Assembly: GCF_004027225.2 (NCBI RefSeq)
Contig: NC_044284.2
Span: 44,440,420-44,504,419 of the forward strand
Length of the DNA: 64,000 nucleotides
DNA from: Strigops habroptila
Lineage: Eukaryota > Chordata > Aves > Psittaciformes > Psittacidae
Direction of reading: 5' to 3'
This document shows, piece by piece, positions 26,801-36,600 of the stretch. The position numbers and the translations under genes were made by a program. The first letter of the stretch is position 1; the number at the start of each line of letters is the position of its first letter. Below the pieces are notes generated by a model. It was not told the origin of the DNA. It ran no database searches and worked only from the letters and a program-made list of their open reading frames with translations.

Positions 26801-29141
26801 TCTGCACTGGAGAGTCCACAGATGATGGAGAAGGGACCGAACAATTTGAAGTGGCTGGTGATAAGGGTTCTGTCTTCACACTTGCATCTGCAAGAGGCAG
26901 ATAAAGAAAATTTACTGTACAAGTTTTAGCAATGAGAGATCAGTGAAGAACACACTGCCTACACCAGTTATTTAACTCCTGAAGCAAGGCACAGCAGAAA
27001 ACATAGCAAGATTAAAGATACTAAAGAGCTTAGCTCGTAGGGCAGTCCTCACCAGTTGTACCCATCCTACATAAACACAGCATGACTTTTTATCACAGAG
27101 CTAAAGGCTGTAGGGTATCAAATAGTTTCAACAAGTTACCAATATTCTTAAGTTGTAACAGCTCACCCTTGTGGAGTGGAGGGGAATAGTCACACTTGCA
27201 AAATATAGAGGTTAATTACCTGTAAAAGCATGGCCTGTAATATTCCAAAGGTCCGAGTCCCAAGACATCAAATCCAAATCAAAATGAAAGTTACAGAGAT
27301 CATTTTCCTGGAATGACAGTTTAGAAAAAGAAACAATACAAAAAGACAATACAAACTGAAGCCACCACTCATTATGTTCACATTCTTACAGCTCTGGAAA
27401 ACAAAACAACACAGCTATTACTTTAGCTGTCTTAAGGCACACAGAGATAAAAGCCCTTAAGGAGACAATTCTCAACTGGAATACACGAGACAAGGCCATC
27501 GTAGATGCATAAGAAAGGAGCATACAATTTTAAGACTATCACTAATTATTGTACTATTTTCAGTAATTTGTAAAGCAAAAGTTCTAAGTATAGTCACTGA
27601 ATCACCTCATACATAGCACAAGTTTTAGCAACTTGTTCCCATCCTCCCCCTCATCTGCATCTCATCACGTCTCAGAGCACTCCATAAGCAAAAGCACCAG
27701 CGACAGCAGGAAGAGACACACAAGGACTGATTTGCTCAGCATCTGATGAACAGTACACATTAGGTCTCCCTATACTTGAAAAAACTGACATCATAACCTT
27801 CTAAAGCCAGTTTCCTTTTCCAAAAGAAGGGGAAACAAAAAAAAGACTAAAATCAGTTCATACATATTATTTATTGTATGACCTTTACGACAACAATCAG
27901 GGTTTTTGCTCCATTTCTTCTGCCCATCTGTAAGCCTCAGTTCCCTACTCAAATGTTATATTTTTATGAGCACTTGCATGAAAAATATAAATATCACATA
28001 CCCAAGTTATACCAACATACAGCAAATATTTTCTAGCTCTAAACTATCCTGCAAACGTACCTTTCTTTACACTCTCAACTCGCCTTGTAAAGGGAGGTTC
28101 AGAAAATCTGCAGACTGCACAGATATTAGTTACACGCCAGCATGAAGAGAAAGCTCATCAGGGCACGTTTATAGGAAGAATGGCCAAAAACTACAGCCCA
28201 AGCTGTGCAGTAAGAGCCTTCATATGGGTAACTAAAGCTGATTTGTTGATAGAAAACACCTATCCCTTGTACAGTCAAGCAGTTCCCACATTTTCTCCAG
28301 CACCTGGCTCTAGAACCTGTAAGAATGCTCTTAGCATCTGAGGTTTATGTTGGATAACCCAGCGGCTGTGCTGGAGGCAAGTTAGGACAGTGAGCAAAGG
28401 AAAGGCAGGGGAACACCACAGAGCAGAGAATCCATGCCCTGGGACAGAATAAGCAGCAGATATGTTCAGACAGTGAAAATACGTGGATGAATGCATAAGC
28501 TTGCAAGCAAAGATTTTAGGAGATAATCCTACAATAGACAAGAAAACAAGAAGCTGTCATACAGAAAAGGTGATAAAGCGCAGCGTTCCCGGATGCAGGT
28601 GTAGCGTTCCCATGCTTCTCCATACGTCTCCTTTCACACAAGCCAGAAACGTCCTCGCCATCAGCCCTGCCTTGCAGGGGAGTTTACCTTCGCTAGGTCA
28701 GCGACAACACAGCTCTTCCGGGACACAGCACCTCAAACTTTCACCCTTAAACCTGGCTTTTAGATCTCTAGCATTGACACCGACAGTTCATTAAGGCGCT
28801 GACAATTCAGCCCCTCCACAGCTAACGCAGGGGCGAACGGCCTGCCCGCCCCCGGCGGAGCGCGGGCGTCTCCTGCCGACGGGCCTCCCGCCGCCCCGTC
28901 CGATACTCACGTCGGACTCGTCCCTCGGGGCCCGCCGCGGCTCCGCGGCGCCCAGCAGCTCGCTCAGCTCCTCGCCCAGCACCGCCTCTGCGGGAGAGAC
29001 AGCGGCCTCAGCGCCGGACCAGTAAGGAGCTCCCCGCCGCCCGGCCCCCTGCCTCCCACCGCCGCGCTCACCCCAGTCGAGGCCGCTCCCTGGGGCCGAC
29101 AGCAGCCCCGCCGGCTCCCACTCAGCCTCCGCCGCCGCCAT
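2928..29141 (-). CDS. ATF6: ATF6, ER-stress-activated bZIP transcription factor (3' end off window)
   Basis: ATF6 is a type II ER membrane protein that moves to the Golgi on ER stress, is cut by S1P and S2P, and releases a bZIP fragment that induces chaperone genes. Coding exons (minus strand): 29141-29072, 28987-28911, 27307-27220, 26887-26793, 26294-26165, 25915-25709, 23187-22967, 19415-19230, 18803-18712, 7258-7115, 5285-5166, 4280-4178 and 2992-2928. All have AG/GT borders, and their phases join without a break into about 532 codons. The order of parts matches human ATF6: acidic activation region, serine-rich linker, bZIP, membrane segment, S1P site, luminal start. Human ATF6 has 670 residues; the last roughly 140 residues are left of the window. 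ATF6B was excluded because the luminal motif EEPLLYI and the PLIN-TESLR stretch are ATF6-specific. Confidence 0.97.
2993..7114 (-). other. ATF6 introns between coding exons 10-13
   Basis: Three introns (5286-7114, 4281-5165 and 2993-4177). AT-rich, with no repeat family, RNA gene or additional exon that I can support. Confidence 0.6.
7115..7258 (-). CDS. ATF6: ATF6 coding exon 10, site-1 protease region
   Basis: A 48-codon exon immediately after the membrane exon. It contains RNLLEFSA, aligned with human RHLLGFSA; the R-x-x-L pattern recognised by S1P is therefore kept (about residues 409-412). The rest of the juxtamembrane luminal stretch is poorly conserved, as is typical between vertebrates. 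Acceptor CAG at 7259-7261, donor GTAAGA at 7109-7114. Confidence 0.92.
7259..18711 (-). other. ATF6 intron 9, 11.4 kb
   Basis: The largest intron of the gene. It contains homopolymer A-runs (10012-10029; 14823-14855), a CT tract (12379-12396) and a TA tract (12759-12778). Open stretches of up to 185 codons (11786-12343 plus strand; 11373-11798 minus strand) have no recognisable domain and no convincing gene signals. No CR1 piece was recognised here, which is notable for its length. Confidence 0.6.
14823..14855. repeat. poly-A/T homopolymer run (33 bp)
   Basis: Uninterrupted run of 33 adenines within ATF6 intron 9. There is no recognisable retroposed body next to it, so it is better described as a homopolymer microsatellite. 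An 18-bp A-run lies at 10012-10029 and a 16-bp one at 23449-23464. Confidence 0.9.
18712..18803 (-). CDS. ATF6: ATF6 coding exon 9, transmembrane segment
   Basis: Translation starts [12 protein letters not shown] (end of leucine zipper and basic stop-transfer side) and continues with the hydrophobic [17 protein letters not shown], about residues 372-388. The Asn and Pro of NYGP, needed for S2P cleavage in human ATF6 (Asn391, Pro394), are both kept. Acceptor CTAG at 18804-18807, donor GTAAGC at 18706-18711. Confidence 0.95.
19080..19166 (+). repeat. CR1 LINE tail remnant
   Basis: Short plus-oriented remnant of a CR1 3' UTR: AGAGTGGAAGGCTGGGCTAG followed by AAATCCCCAAAGGTCTTCCA, ending CATGATTCTG. 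Strongly diverged; it lies about 65 bp from the bZIP exon of ATF6. Confidence 0.6.
19230..19415 (-). CDS. ATF6: ATF6 coding exon 8, bZIP DNA-binding domain
   Basis: A 62-codon exon covering the basic region and most of the leucine zipper, about residues 297-358. Basic region: [20 protein letters not shown]; zipper: [16 protein letters not shown], then [17 protein letters not shown]. The zipper and flanks are close to human ATF6. Within the invariant core, human NRESACQSR is NREAAFQSR here, so the usual Cys is Phe. Both borders are clean (acceptor CCAG, donor GTAAGA). Confidence 0.96.
19919..20030 (-). repeat. CR1 LINE 3'-UTR fragment
   Basis: Reverse complement of a CR1 3' end: AGGTTGGAAAAGACCTTTAA, GATCATCAAGTCCAACCGTT, CACTAAGCCATGTC. 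It is truncated where the neighbouring minisatellite begins. Together with the left-edge fragment it belongs to the CR1 type with the CCAACCGTTAACCCAG wording. Confidence 0.8.
20028..20331. repeat. CT-rich minisatellite, about 36-bp unit
   Basis: Imperfect tandem array. The clearest copies (about 20243-20325) repeat the 36-bp unit that begins CCTCTCCCCTCACGATCTCC and ends CCTCATGGCCGCCCTT; the left half is made of degenerate shorter pieces of the same words (CCCCTCATG, GATCTCC). It starts exactly where the CR1 fragment ends. Confidence 0.85.
22967..26294 (-). CDS. ATF6: ATF6 coding exons 5-7 (serine/proline-rich cytosolic linker)
   Basis: Exon 5 (26294-26165) contains [14 protein letters not shown], matching human [14 protein letters not shown]. 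Exon 6 (25915-25709) contains [11 protein letters not shown] and [17 protein letters not shown], nearly identical to human. Exon 7 (23187-22967) has [18 protein letters not shown] and [11 protein letters not shown]. These follow the activation domain and lead into the bZIP exon; split codons join exactly (phases 1, 1, 0). Confidence 0.95.
23188..28910 (-). other. ATF6 introns 2-6
   Basis: Intronic stretches between the short 5' exons (23188-25708, 25916-26164, 26295-26792, 26888-27219, 27308-28910). They hold a 16-bp A-run at 23449-23464. No repeat family or RNA gene was recognised. Confidence 0.55.
26793..29141 (-). CDS. ATF6: ATF6 coding exons 1-4 (start codon and activation domain)
   Basis: Exon 1 (29141-29072) starts [14 protein letters not shown] and ends in LDW; exon 2 (28987-28911) gives [19 protein letters not shown]; exon 3 (27307-27220) gives [15 protein letters not shown]; exon 4 (26887-26793) gives [19 protein letters not shown]. 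Exon 3 keeps the VP16-like VN8 core (FDLDLM) that controls activity and turnover of human ATF6. The start is chosen because it is the first ATG after the GC-box promoter, is in ATGGCGGC context, and gives a length upstream of the bZIP (296 residues) close to human. The extreme N-terminus itself is not conserved. Confidence 0.92.
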
Positions 29142-29290
29142 CACTTCCGCCTTCCTCCCGAAACACACGTCTGCTTCCGGCAGCGCCGCGCCCCGCCCCG
29201 CCCCGCCCCTCCTACGGCGGCCGCCGGCGGACACGCAGCGGCGGAGCCGCCCCACCCGCGCCCAGGCGCACAGAGCCGGTTCCTTAGACA
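29142..29290 (-). promoter_or_regulatory. ATF6 CpG-island promoter
   Basis: GC- and CpG-rich sequence extends from about 28,790 to 29,600. Just upstream of the ATF6 start there is a run of overlapping GC boxes (about 29189-29212, GGGGCGGGGCGGGG on the minus strand) and an ETS-type GCGGAAGTG immediately before the ATGGCGGC start. No TATA box was seen, so initiation is likely dispersed. The exact start site is inferred, not seen. The upstream edge meets the SELP polyadenylation signal. Confidence 0.6.
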
Positions 29291-29812
29291 CAGGCGTTTA
29301 TTCAGGCCCCGCTGGCACAAAGCCGTCGCCAGAACCGCGAATGGCGGGAGCAGGGAGACAGCTCCGTGAGGGGACGGGCCCGGCCCAGGGCTGGCCCCAG
29401 AGGAGGGGGCAGCGGCCCGGGTGCTGTTGCGCGGCTGTGCGGGAAGGCAGCGCCGCCCCCTGGGGGTGGGTGTGTGTGTACACGCAGCGTGGGTGCTGCT
29501 TCCACGGGCAGCGCAGGTCGGGACTGCAGGCAAAGGCACGCGGTCCCTCTAGGCCCCGGCAGCAGCTCCTGCTGGGTCTGCAGCGCTGGGGAACACGGTG
29601 GGGTTTGGTCCGGGCCAGGCTGGAGGCACAGGAGAGAGAGAGCCTTTTGGTACAGCACTAGAAGCACCGGGCCTGCTCCTGGGAGCACCCCAGCCAGGAG
29701 GATAGCTGCCCAGGTGAATTTTCTACAAGTGACTCTCCGCAGAAGCAGGTAGCAGCACTTCCAGCACACTGCAGGAGCACGGGGTGCTATGAGCATCTCG
29801 CTGGCGCTCACC
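29283..29812 (-). other. SELP 3' untranslated region
   Basis: GC-rich stretch between the SELP stop codon and the AATAAA at 29298-29303. It has several antisense open frames that are a by-product of high GC. No separate gene is supported. Confidence 0.55.
29298..29303 (-). terminator. SELP polyadenylation signal AATAAA
   Basis: AATAAA on the minus strand, about 510 bp after the SELP stop codon and followed within 20 bp by TGTGTCTAAGG. It is the only canonical signal I saw between the SELP stop (29813) and the ATF6 start. Cleavage is therefore expected near 29,280, inside the ATF6 CpG island. Confidence 0.65.
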
Positions 29813-30605
29813 TTACAGGTTGGCATCATAGGCTGCATTGGTGAAGATGCCAGGTGAGCCTAGGTCACTGGAAGACAAACACAAAGGTGTCACCTTGTGG
29901 GAGAGTGCAGGAGTGTGAAGGGCAGGGGTTTGCACAGCCCCATCAGCCCTGTATATAAAAACAGCCTCATACAGGCAGATCTGGGTGACAGCAGGGTCAC
30001 CACAGAGCTGTGATGGGCACAGAGCAGAGCCATCCTCCTCCAGAGCACAACTCTCACCTGGTAGGGTTCAAGAGCTTCTTCTTCTCCTCTGATAATGGTG
30101 TTGAAATGTCCACAGGGATAGAACAGATAGAAAAGAAATAACCAGATATGTTTAGTGAAGGACATGAGAAGCTGCAGCAGCAGCATCTGAAATTGAACTG
30201 AGTTTTACAAGCATGGGATGAAGCAAGGGTGGGGTGCTGAAGCATTTCCCTTCTTCCCCTTCATAATGAAGGTGTTTTTCTGGCTCTCCCCTCCAGACCT
30301 GGTTGCTGACACATTCAGCTGGACAAACTGCCAAGAACCCAAGCAACTCGCAGCAAGACAAGTGATTGAGGCATTCACACCGTTAAACTCTTCCGATCAT
30401 TCCACCCTCCCATGGGACTGTGTAGCCACCTTCCCTGGGAACCCCCAACCAAAGTGACAGTGGGCTGCAGGAAGTGTTTCTGTACCTCTGTCACTGAGCC
30501 GCTTGGCAATGAGGGCAATGAGCATCCCAGAAAGCACGACGCCAGCTACTGCCAGAGCCGTGCCACTGCTGTAAGCCAGGACTTGCTTTAAGAGGGCACC
30601 ATCCT
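29813..30605 (-). CDS. SELP: SELP transmembrane and cytoplasmic exons
   Basis: 30605-30486 encodes a short stalk and the hydrophobic segment ([20 protein letters not shown]) followed by the basic AKRLSDR. 30088-30058 (31 bp) encodes EKKKLLNPT, and 29867-29813 encodes [18 protein letters not shown] and the TAA stop. Split codons (phases 1 and 2) fit. The tail keeps the FTNAA sorting/internalisation region of P-selectin, but the Tyr that precedes it in human (TYGVF) is Pro here and a Tyr replaces the later Phe. Confidence 0.93.
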
Positions 30606-33600
30606 CTGAAAGAGATCGACAGACGCACAAGTTAGAAAGTTGTCGGAAGGACTTCATAGTACTCTAGCTGCTAGGGCGCCCCCAACAGTGTTCAAGGTGT
30701 GCTGCAGGAAGCTGAACCCCCCACACTGCTCGGGGAGCAGGCAGTCCCACCATACCTGCACAGACAGGGGGATGCCTAGTCCAGTTCCCTGTGGCTGCAC
30801 ACCAGAGCACCTCTGCTCCCATCCGAACAAACCCTTCCTCACAGGAAAAGGTGCACGTGGAGTTGTATGTGAAGTTCCCATACATGTGAGAGCAGCTCAG
30901 GTGACCTCTGCTGGGGGGGTCCAGCTCTGGGCAGCTGATGGCTGGAGGTAGAGCACAGCAGCAGCATCAATAGGACAGGACAGATGTTGGTGGGATGGGG
31001 ACGTAGGCTGGGGAGCTAGGGGATGAGCTGCCGTGGACTGGGGTGCTAAGGGGAATGTGGTGCTGAGGAAAGTTGCTACAACAAGGTCTACCTTTGCATT
31101 GTGGAGTTTCCCTGGTCCAGGTCCCCATGGCTGTGCAGTCACGGCTCTCCAACCCCATCAGTGCAAACCCTGTCTGGCAGGAGAAGGCACATGTGGAGCC
31201 AAAGGTGAATTCCCCATGAAGGTGGGAGCAGTTCAGCTTGCCTTGGTCTGGAGCACTGAGCACTGGGCAGGCGACAGCTGCAGGGATAGAGATACACTTT
31301 AAGCAGGAGCTTGGGAATGATGACACTAAACTGTTAGGATGACAGGACCAAGACACCCAAGAACATCCCAGGGTCAACTGGAGGCATGTGATGCCTTGAG
31401 CAGCAACTCTACCTTCACAATGTGGGGCATCCCCAGTCCAGGTCCCCATGGCCGTGCACTCACGGCTCTCTGGCCCCATCAGTGCAAACCCTGTCTGGCA
31501 GGAGAAGGCACATGTGGAGCCAAAGGTGAAGTCCCCATGGAGGTGGGAGCAGTTCAGCTTCCCTTGGTCTGGAGCACTGAGCACTGGGCAGGTGATGGCT
31601 GCAGGGTAAATAGGCACACTTCAAGCAGGAGCCTGTGGACTATGATGCTAAACTGTTGGAATAAGAGTACCAAGACACCAGAGAACATCCCATGGTTACC
31701 CCAAGGCCTGTGACACATTGAGTAGCAACACTACCTTTGCACTGCGGGGTGTTCCCAGTCCAGGTCCCCATGGCCGTGCACTCACGGCTCTCTGGCCCCA
31801 CCAGTGCAAACCCCATGTGGCAGGAGAAGATGCACGTGGAGCCAAAGGCGAAGTCCCCATGGAGGTGGGAGCAGTTCAGCTCTCCCCAGTCTGGAGCACT
31901 GAGCACTGGGCAGGTGATGGCTGCAGGAATAGAGATACACTCCAAGCAGGAGTTTGGGGACTGGGAGACTAAACAGTTGCGACCAAGAGGCTGGGGTGAC
32001 ACTAGACTGTTTCCCAGGATCAGTGACACTCTGAGCTCTAGTGGCAGCTATACCTTCACATCGTGGGGCACTCCCAGTCCAGGTCCCTGTAGCTGTGCAG
32101 TTACGGCTCTCTGGCCCCATCAGTGCAAACCCTGTCTGGCAGGAGAAGGCACATGTGGAGCCGAAGGTGAAGTCCCCATGGAGGTGGGAGCAGTTCAGCT
32201 TTCCTTGGTCTGGAGCACTGAGCTCTGGGCAGGTGATGGCTGCAGGGATAGATACATTTCAGGCAGGAGCCTGGGGACTACAAGGCTCAACTACTGGGAT
32301 GAGAGAACCAAGATACCCAAGAACATCCTACGATCAACCCAAGGCCTGTAACACCTTAACTTTACCTTCACAGCGTGGGGCGTCCCCAGTCCAGGTCCTC
32401 ATGGACATGCACTCACGGCTCTCTGGCCCCACCAGTGCAAACCCTGTCTGGCAGGAGAAGGCACATGTGGAGCCAAAGGTGAAGTTCCCATGGAGGTGGG
32501 AGCAGTTCAGCTCTCCCTGGTCTGGAGCACTGAGCACTGGGCAGGTAATGGCTGCAGGATAAAGATGCACATTTCAAGCAGGAGCTTGGCGACTGAGAGA
32601 CTAAACTGCTGGGATCAAGAGGCTGGGGAACATCCTAGTGTCACCCAAGGCCAATCACATCCTGAGCTCTAGCAGCAACTCTACCTTCACAGTGTGGGGT
32701 ATCCCCAGTCCAGGTCCCCATGGCCGTGCACTCACGGCTCTCTGGCCCCATCAGTGCAAACCCTGTCTGGCAGGAGAAGGCACATGTGGAGCTGAAGGTG
32801 AAGTCCCCGTGGAGGTGGGAGCAGTTCAGCTCTCCCTGGTCTGGAGCACTGAGCACTGGGCAGGTGATGGCTGCAATGGGAGAGCAGGTATCAGAGACAG
32901 GATAGATGAGGTTAAATTTAGCGATTAGGGCTGAATCCCAATCAGACAAAACCAAATCTATGGTGAAATGTCTTTGATTTACCTTTCTCACCCAGACAAG
33001 TCTCACCTCTTTAAAAACAGTAGCAACGTGGTTGGTACTATGATTTTTCTGCCGTATGATTTCCTGGGGAGAAAACTGCTGCCCTGCCAGAGACCTGTTT
33101 ATCCCATGTGCTATCCCTGGTTGCAGCCCCCAGGATGAAGGGCCGAGGCTGCTGCAGTCCTACTCAGTGATACAGGAAGGTGGAGCAGGGCTCTCACACC
33201 TGCCAGAAAAGCCCAGCACCTCTGTGAGACACCTGGCTGCAAACCCTCAAGCCACTGACGTGAAGACTTCCCCTACTCCTGCAGCACAACATAACACAAC
33301 TTTCTGTCCTTTGTGGCTTCCTGCTCGCTCTGTCCCTCCTACCTTATATCTAACCTCATCTCACAGATCCTTGCCCCCACTGAAGGTGGCCCAGCCCTGC
33401 CCTTCCCCTGGCAGTGGGACAGCAGCCCCGCTTTGTTCGTCTCTGAGGACTCCCAAGATGCACAGCACCTTCCCAACATGGATTGGGGTGGGCTTGGCGA
33501 GGTGGAAATAGTGCCAGCAGGGTGATGGAGGTGCCAAGACACCATTCTCCCGCTGCACTTGGTGCACACAAGGTGCTGGCACCTGGGTGGGATTGAGGAC

Positions 33601-36600
33601 AGTGACTAAGAGCACTGGGACAGCCAGGGAGAGGGGGCTTACCCAGAGCTCACAGCCACTCTGCCCATCACAGCCTCACTGGGGAACTGCTCCCCATATG
33701 TGGCACCAGAAGCTACTTCCCTGAAGGGCAGGGGCACAGTGAGCCCCTGCTTGCCATTGGGCATGCAGGGAGGGCTGGCCCCCCCCAAATTATCCATGCC
33801 ACATCCCTGAGACACCCAGCCGCTGGCAGGCCCTACCTGTGCACATGGGGGTCTCTGCTGACCACTGCTGGGAAGGCAGGCACCGCAGTGTGCCTGCCCC
33901 TTGCCGCCCAAACCCTTCCTGGCATCCGAACACACAGGTGGAGTTGTAGCTGAAGCGTCCGTAGGGATGGCTGCAGTTCATTTGCACTCCCTTGGGCTCG
34001 AGCTCAGTGCACTGCACAACTGGGAGAGACACAGCACCGCCAGCCCATTAGGAGCACAGTGAACTTGCCCACTTTGCTGCCAGGCTCAGGCTTTCCAGCA
34101 GGGAGGGAGGGAGGGGGATAGATGGCTCACCATCCTCACACTCAGGGCCATGGAAGCCAGGGTAGCACTCGCAGCGGTAGCTCCCGATGGTCTCCACACA
34201 CTCGCCATGCTGGTTGCACGGGAAGGGCTGGCAGGAGGCTGTGCACACAGAGGACAGTCATCAGAAGCCACTGGCCACCCTGCTGAGGTCCCCAGCCCAC
34301 CTGATCCGCGATCCCCCCCGCTCACCCCGGTAGCACAGTGCTTTTTTCCTCCGGTTGCAGGGCTCATCATTCCACTTGCCCGGCTCCAACAGCCGCTTGA
34401 TGTAGATCTCCACGCAGTCCTGGTTGGAGCGGCGATTGTTGGGCTCCCCGGCTGCCCAGTTCTCTGCCTCCTTCGTCAGCGCCTTCTTAGTGCCCACCCA
34501 GGTCCAGGTGCCAGCCAGTTTGCGGATGCCGATCCAGTAGTAGCGCCCATAGAAGGGCAGGCTCTTGTTGAGATACTCAATCTCCTGCTTGTTCTGGATT
34601 GCCACCAGGTCGGTGAAGAATGTCTGGCAGTAGTTCCTGGCCTGCTCCCATGTGTAGTTCCCTTGGTCACTGTAGTGGTATGTCCAGGCACTCACCTCTA
34701 GTCGTGTTATCATGCCTGTGACAGTGGATTAGGTCCAGGACTGACACAGAAAGGACGGAAGCTAGGTCGGGGATGGGGTCCCTTGGGACATGAGGGTGGG
34801 CTAGGCCAAGAGATGCTAGTGACCAGCTGGGTGAGGGAATGGGGCAAAGGGACAAGTGTGGGTGAGAATGGAGACCTGGGTGGATCAGGCGTGGCAGAAG
34901 CAGCTGAGGTGGGACTGAGGGGGATGGCACAGGGACGAGGGAGGTGGGGGACACGGGATGAAGGCTGAGACAGAGGACAGCACGGGATGGGGTGGGCAGA
35001 GCACGGGTGGCAGGAGAGCCCCAAGCAGTGATGCCAACCTCTCCTCCAGCACAAGGGATGAAAGCCCAACCCCACAGCCCTGCTCCCCTGCCCACGAAGG
35101 TTTCCCAAAGGGCAAAACCCAATATCAAGATGGTTCTTTAAAGATGGTTCCTTCTTTAAGCACAGAAGTGTACCACTTTGGTTTTCTTGCTTTACACTTC
35201 TACACAAGAGCCAACTTGGAGCAAGGCAAAGCAACAAGCATGCCCTCACCCCCAAAAGCACTTAGATCCCAACCTGCTCATCTGAGCCACAGATGGTCTG
35301 AAGAGTCTTGTAAAATTCAGTATTGCAAAATAACATCTTGCAAAAGTCAAGTTCACATCCTGGTCATGCCCACCAGGCAAGACAAAGCCAGAGATTAACT
35401 GGAACCCACACCCAGAAGTGAAGAGCACCCTGCTCTTATTTACAGCATTTCACACTGCAACTTGATGCAATCAAAGGGTTTAGCCACAAAAAAGCTTCCT
35501 CCCTCCTCCCCAGAAGCAGGTATCTCCACAATTGCAAAAAATGATACAGGAGTCGTATCTCCATCTATGCAGAAAGTGAGATAGGGATTAGTTTTCTCCA
35601 AACAACTGGCCTGGGGTACCCTGTGCCTCAGGAAGGCATATCATATGGCGGTCATGCAGGCAAAGATCTGGACATTGCAGATTAGGTGCAAATCTAGGCC
35701 TTCTTGAGTCTAATTAGGGCTCTGGTTTGGTCATTATTTGGTCATATCAAATAATTATGGTTTTTTTCTAAGCAAGATTCCCATAATTTGTCTAGGTTTC
35801 CTTGTGAAAGAGCAAACTATCCACTTTGTTCAACAAAATTGAAGCTGAGGAAATAGCGGTCTTCAACAACAGCCCTCCACCACTTGGGAGTTTGGGGCTG
35901 CAGGACAGAAGCCCAGGGCACCTCCTGGGAAACCGCCCCATCCTCATCTCCCACCACCCACCTCCTGGCCCTTGCTACCCTCCCAGCACAGCTCAGGGCA
36001 ACCGCCCTGCTACCCTCACACACCCCAGCCCCAAACCAAGAAGGACCAAGGGAGCTCATCTGCTACATGCCCATCCTTCACATGCTCTCCTACCTCTTTC
36101 CTCCAGCTCCATCAGTAACACCCTCTCTGTAGCACAGCTCATCCCTACTCCTTCCACCCAGCCTTATGTTACCTCTCCCTGCTCACTTGGAGCTGAACCC
36201 CAGGTGGGTGCTGTTTGCCTGCATTTCCATCTGTCAGCTCCTCTAGCAGCCCCCAGTGCGTCCCCCCAGGGCAGGGTGTCAGCACCTGCAGCACTCTGGC
36301 TGCCTTTGCATTTTTGTTTTCTCCTCAGAGCTAAATCTCAGCCTCCTCCTGACACTTCTGCATTTGCCTTTGTTCCTTAGCTCAATCACAAAAGGTCCTT
36401 TGGAAAATAACCCAGCTCATGGAGGATCTCCAGGAACAGAGCAGGCACCAGCAGGTTTTCCTCTGTGCATACAATATCAACATGTGAAGGAAATATCCTA
36501 CAGGCAGCAAACCCATATTAGTTTCTACCCTGATTTCTTCTCTGATGTAATTTAGCAGCTTTAACTCTGCTTGGTGCTGCCCCAGCTGTGCTCCCAACAC

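Noticed and set aside
2928-29141. ATF6B instead of ATF6
   Set aside because: The luminal sequence and the linker motifs match ATF6, not ATF6B.
28791-29291. 166-codon open frame over the ATF6 promoter and exons 1-2
   Set aside because: It reads straight through clear splice sites; only the two exons within it are real coding sequence.
29302-29838. open frames of 128-178 codons on both strands in the SELP 3' UTR
   Set aside because: They result from high GC and overlap the verified SELP stop and polyadenylation signal.
34150-34701. 183-codon open frame on the plus strand
   Set aside because: Antisense shadow of the selectin lectin exon.
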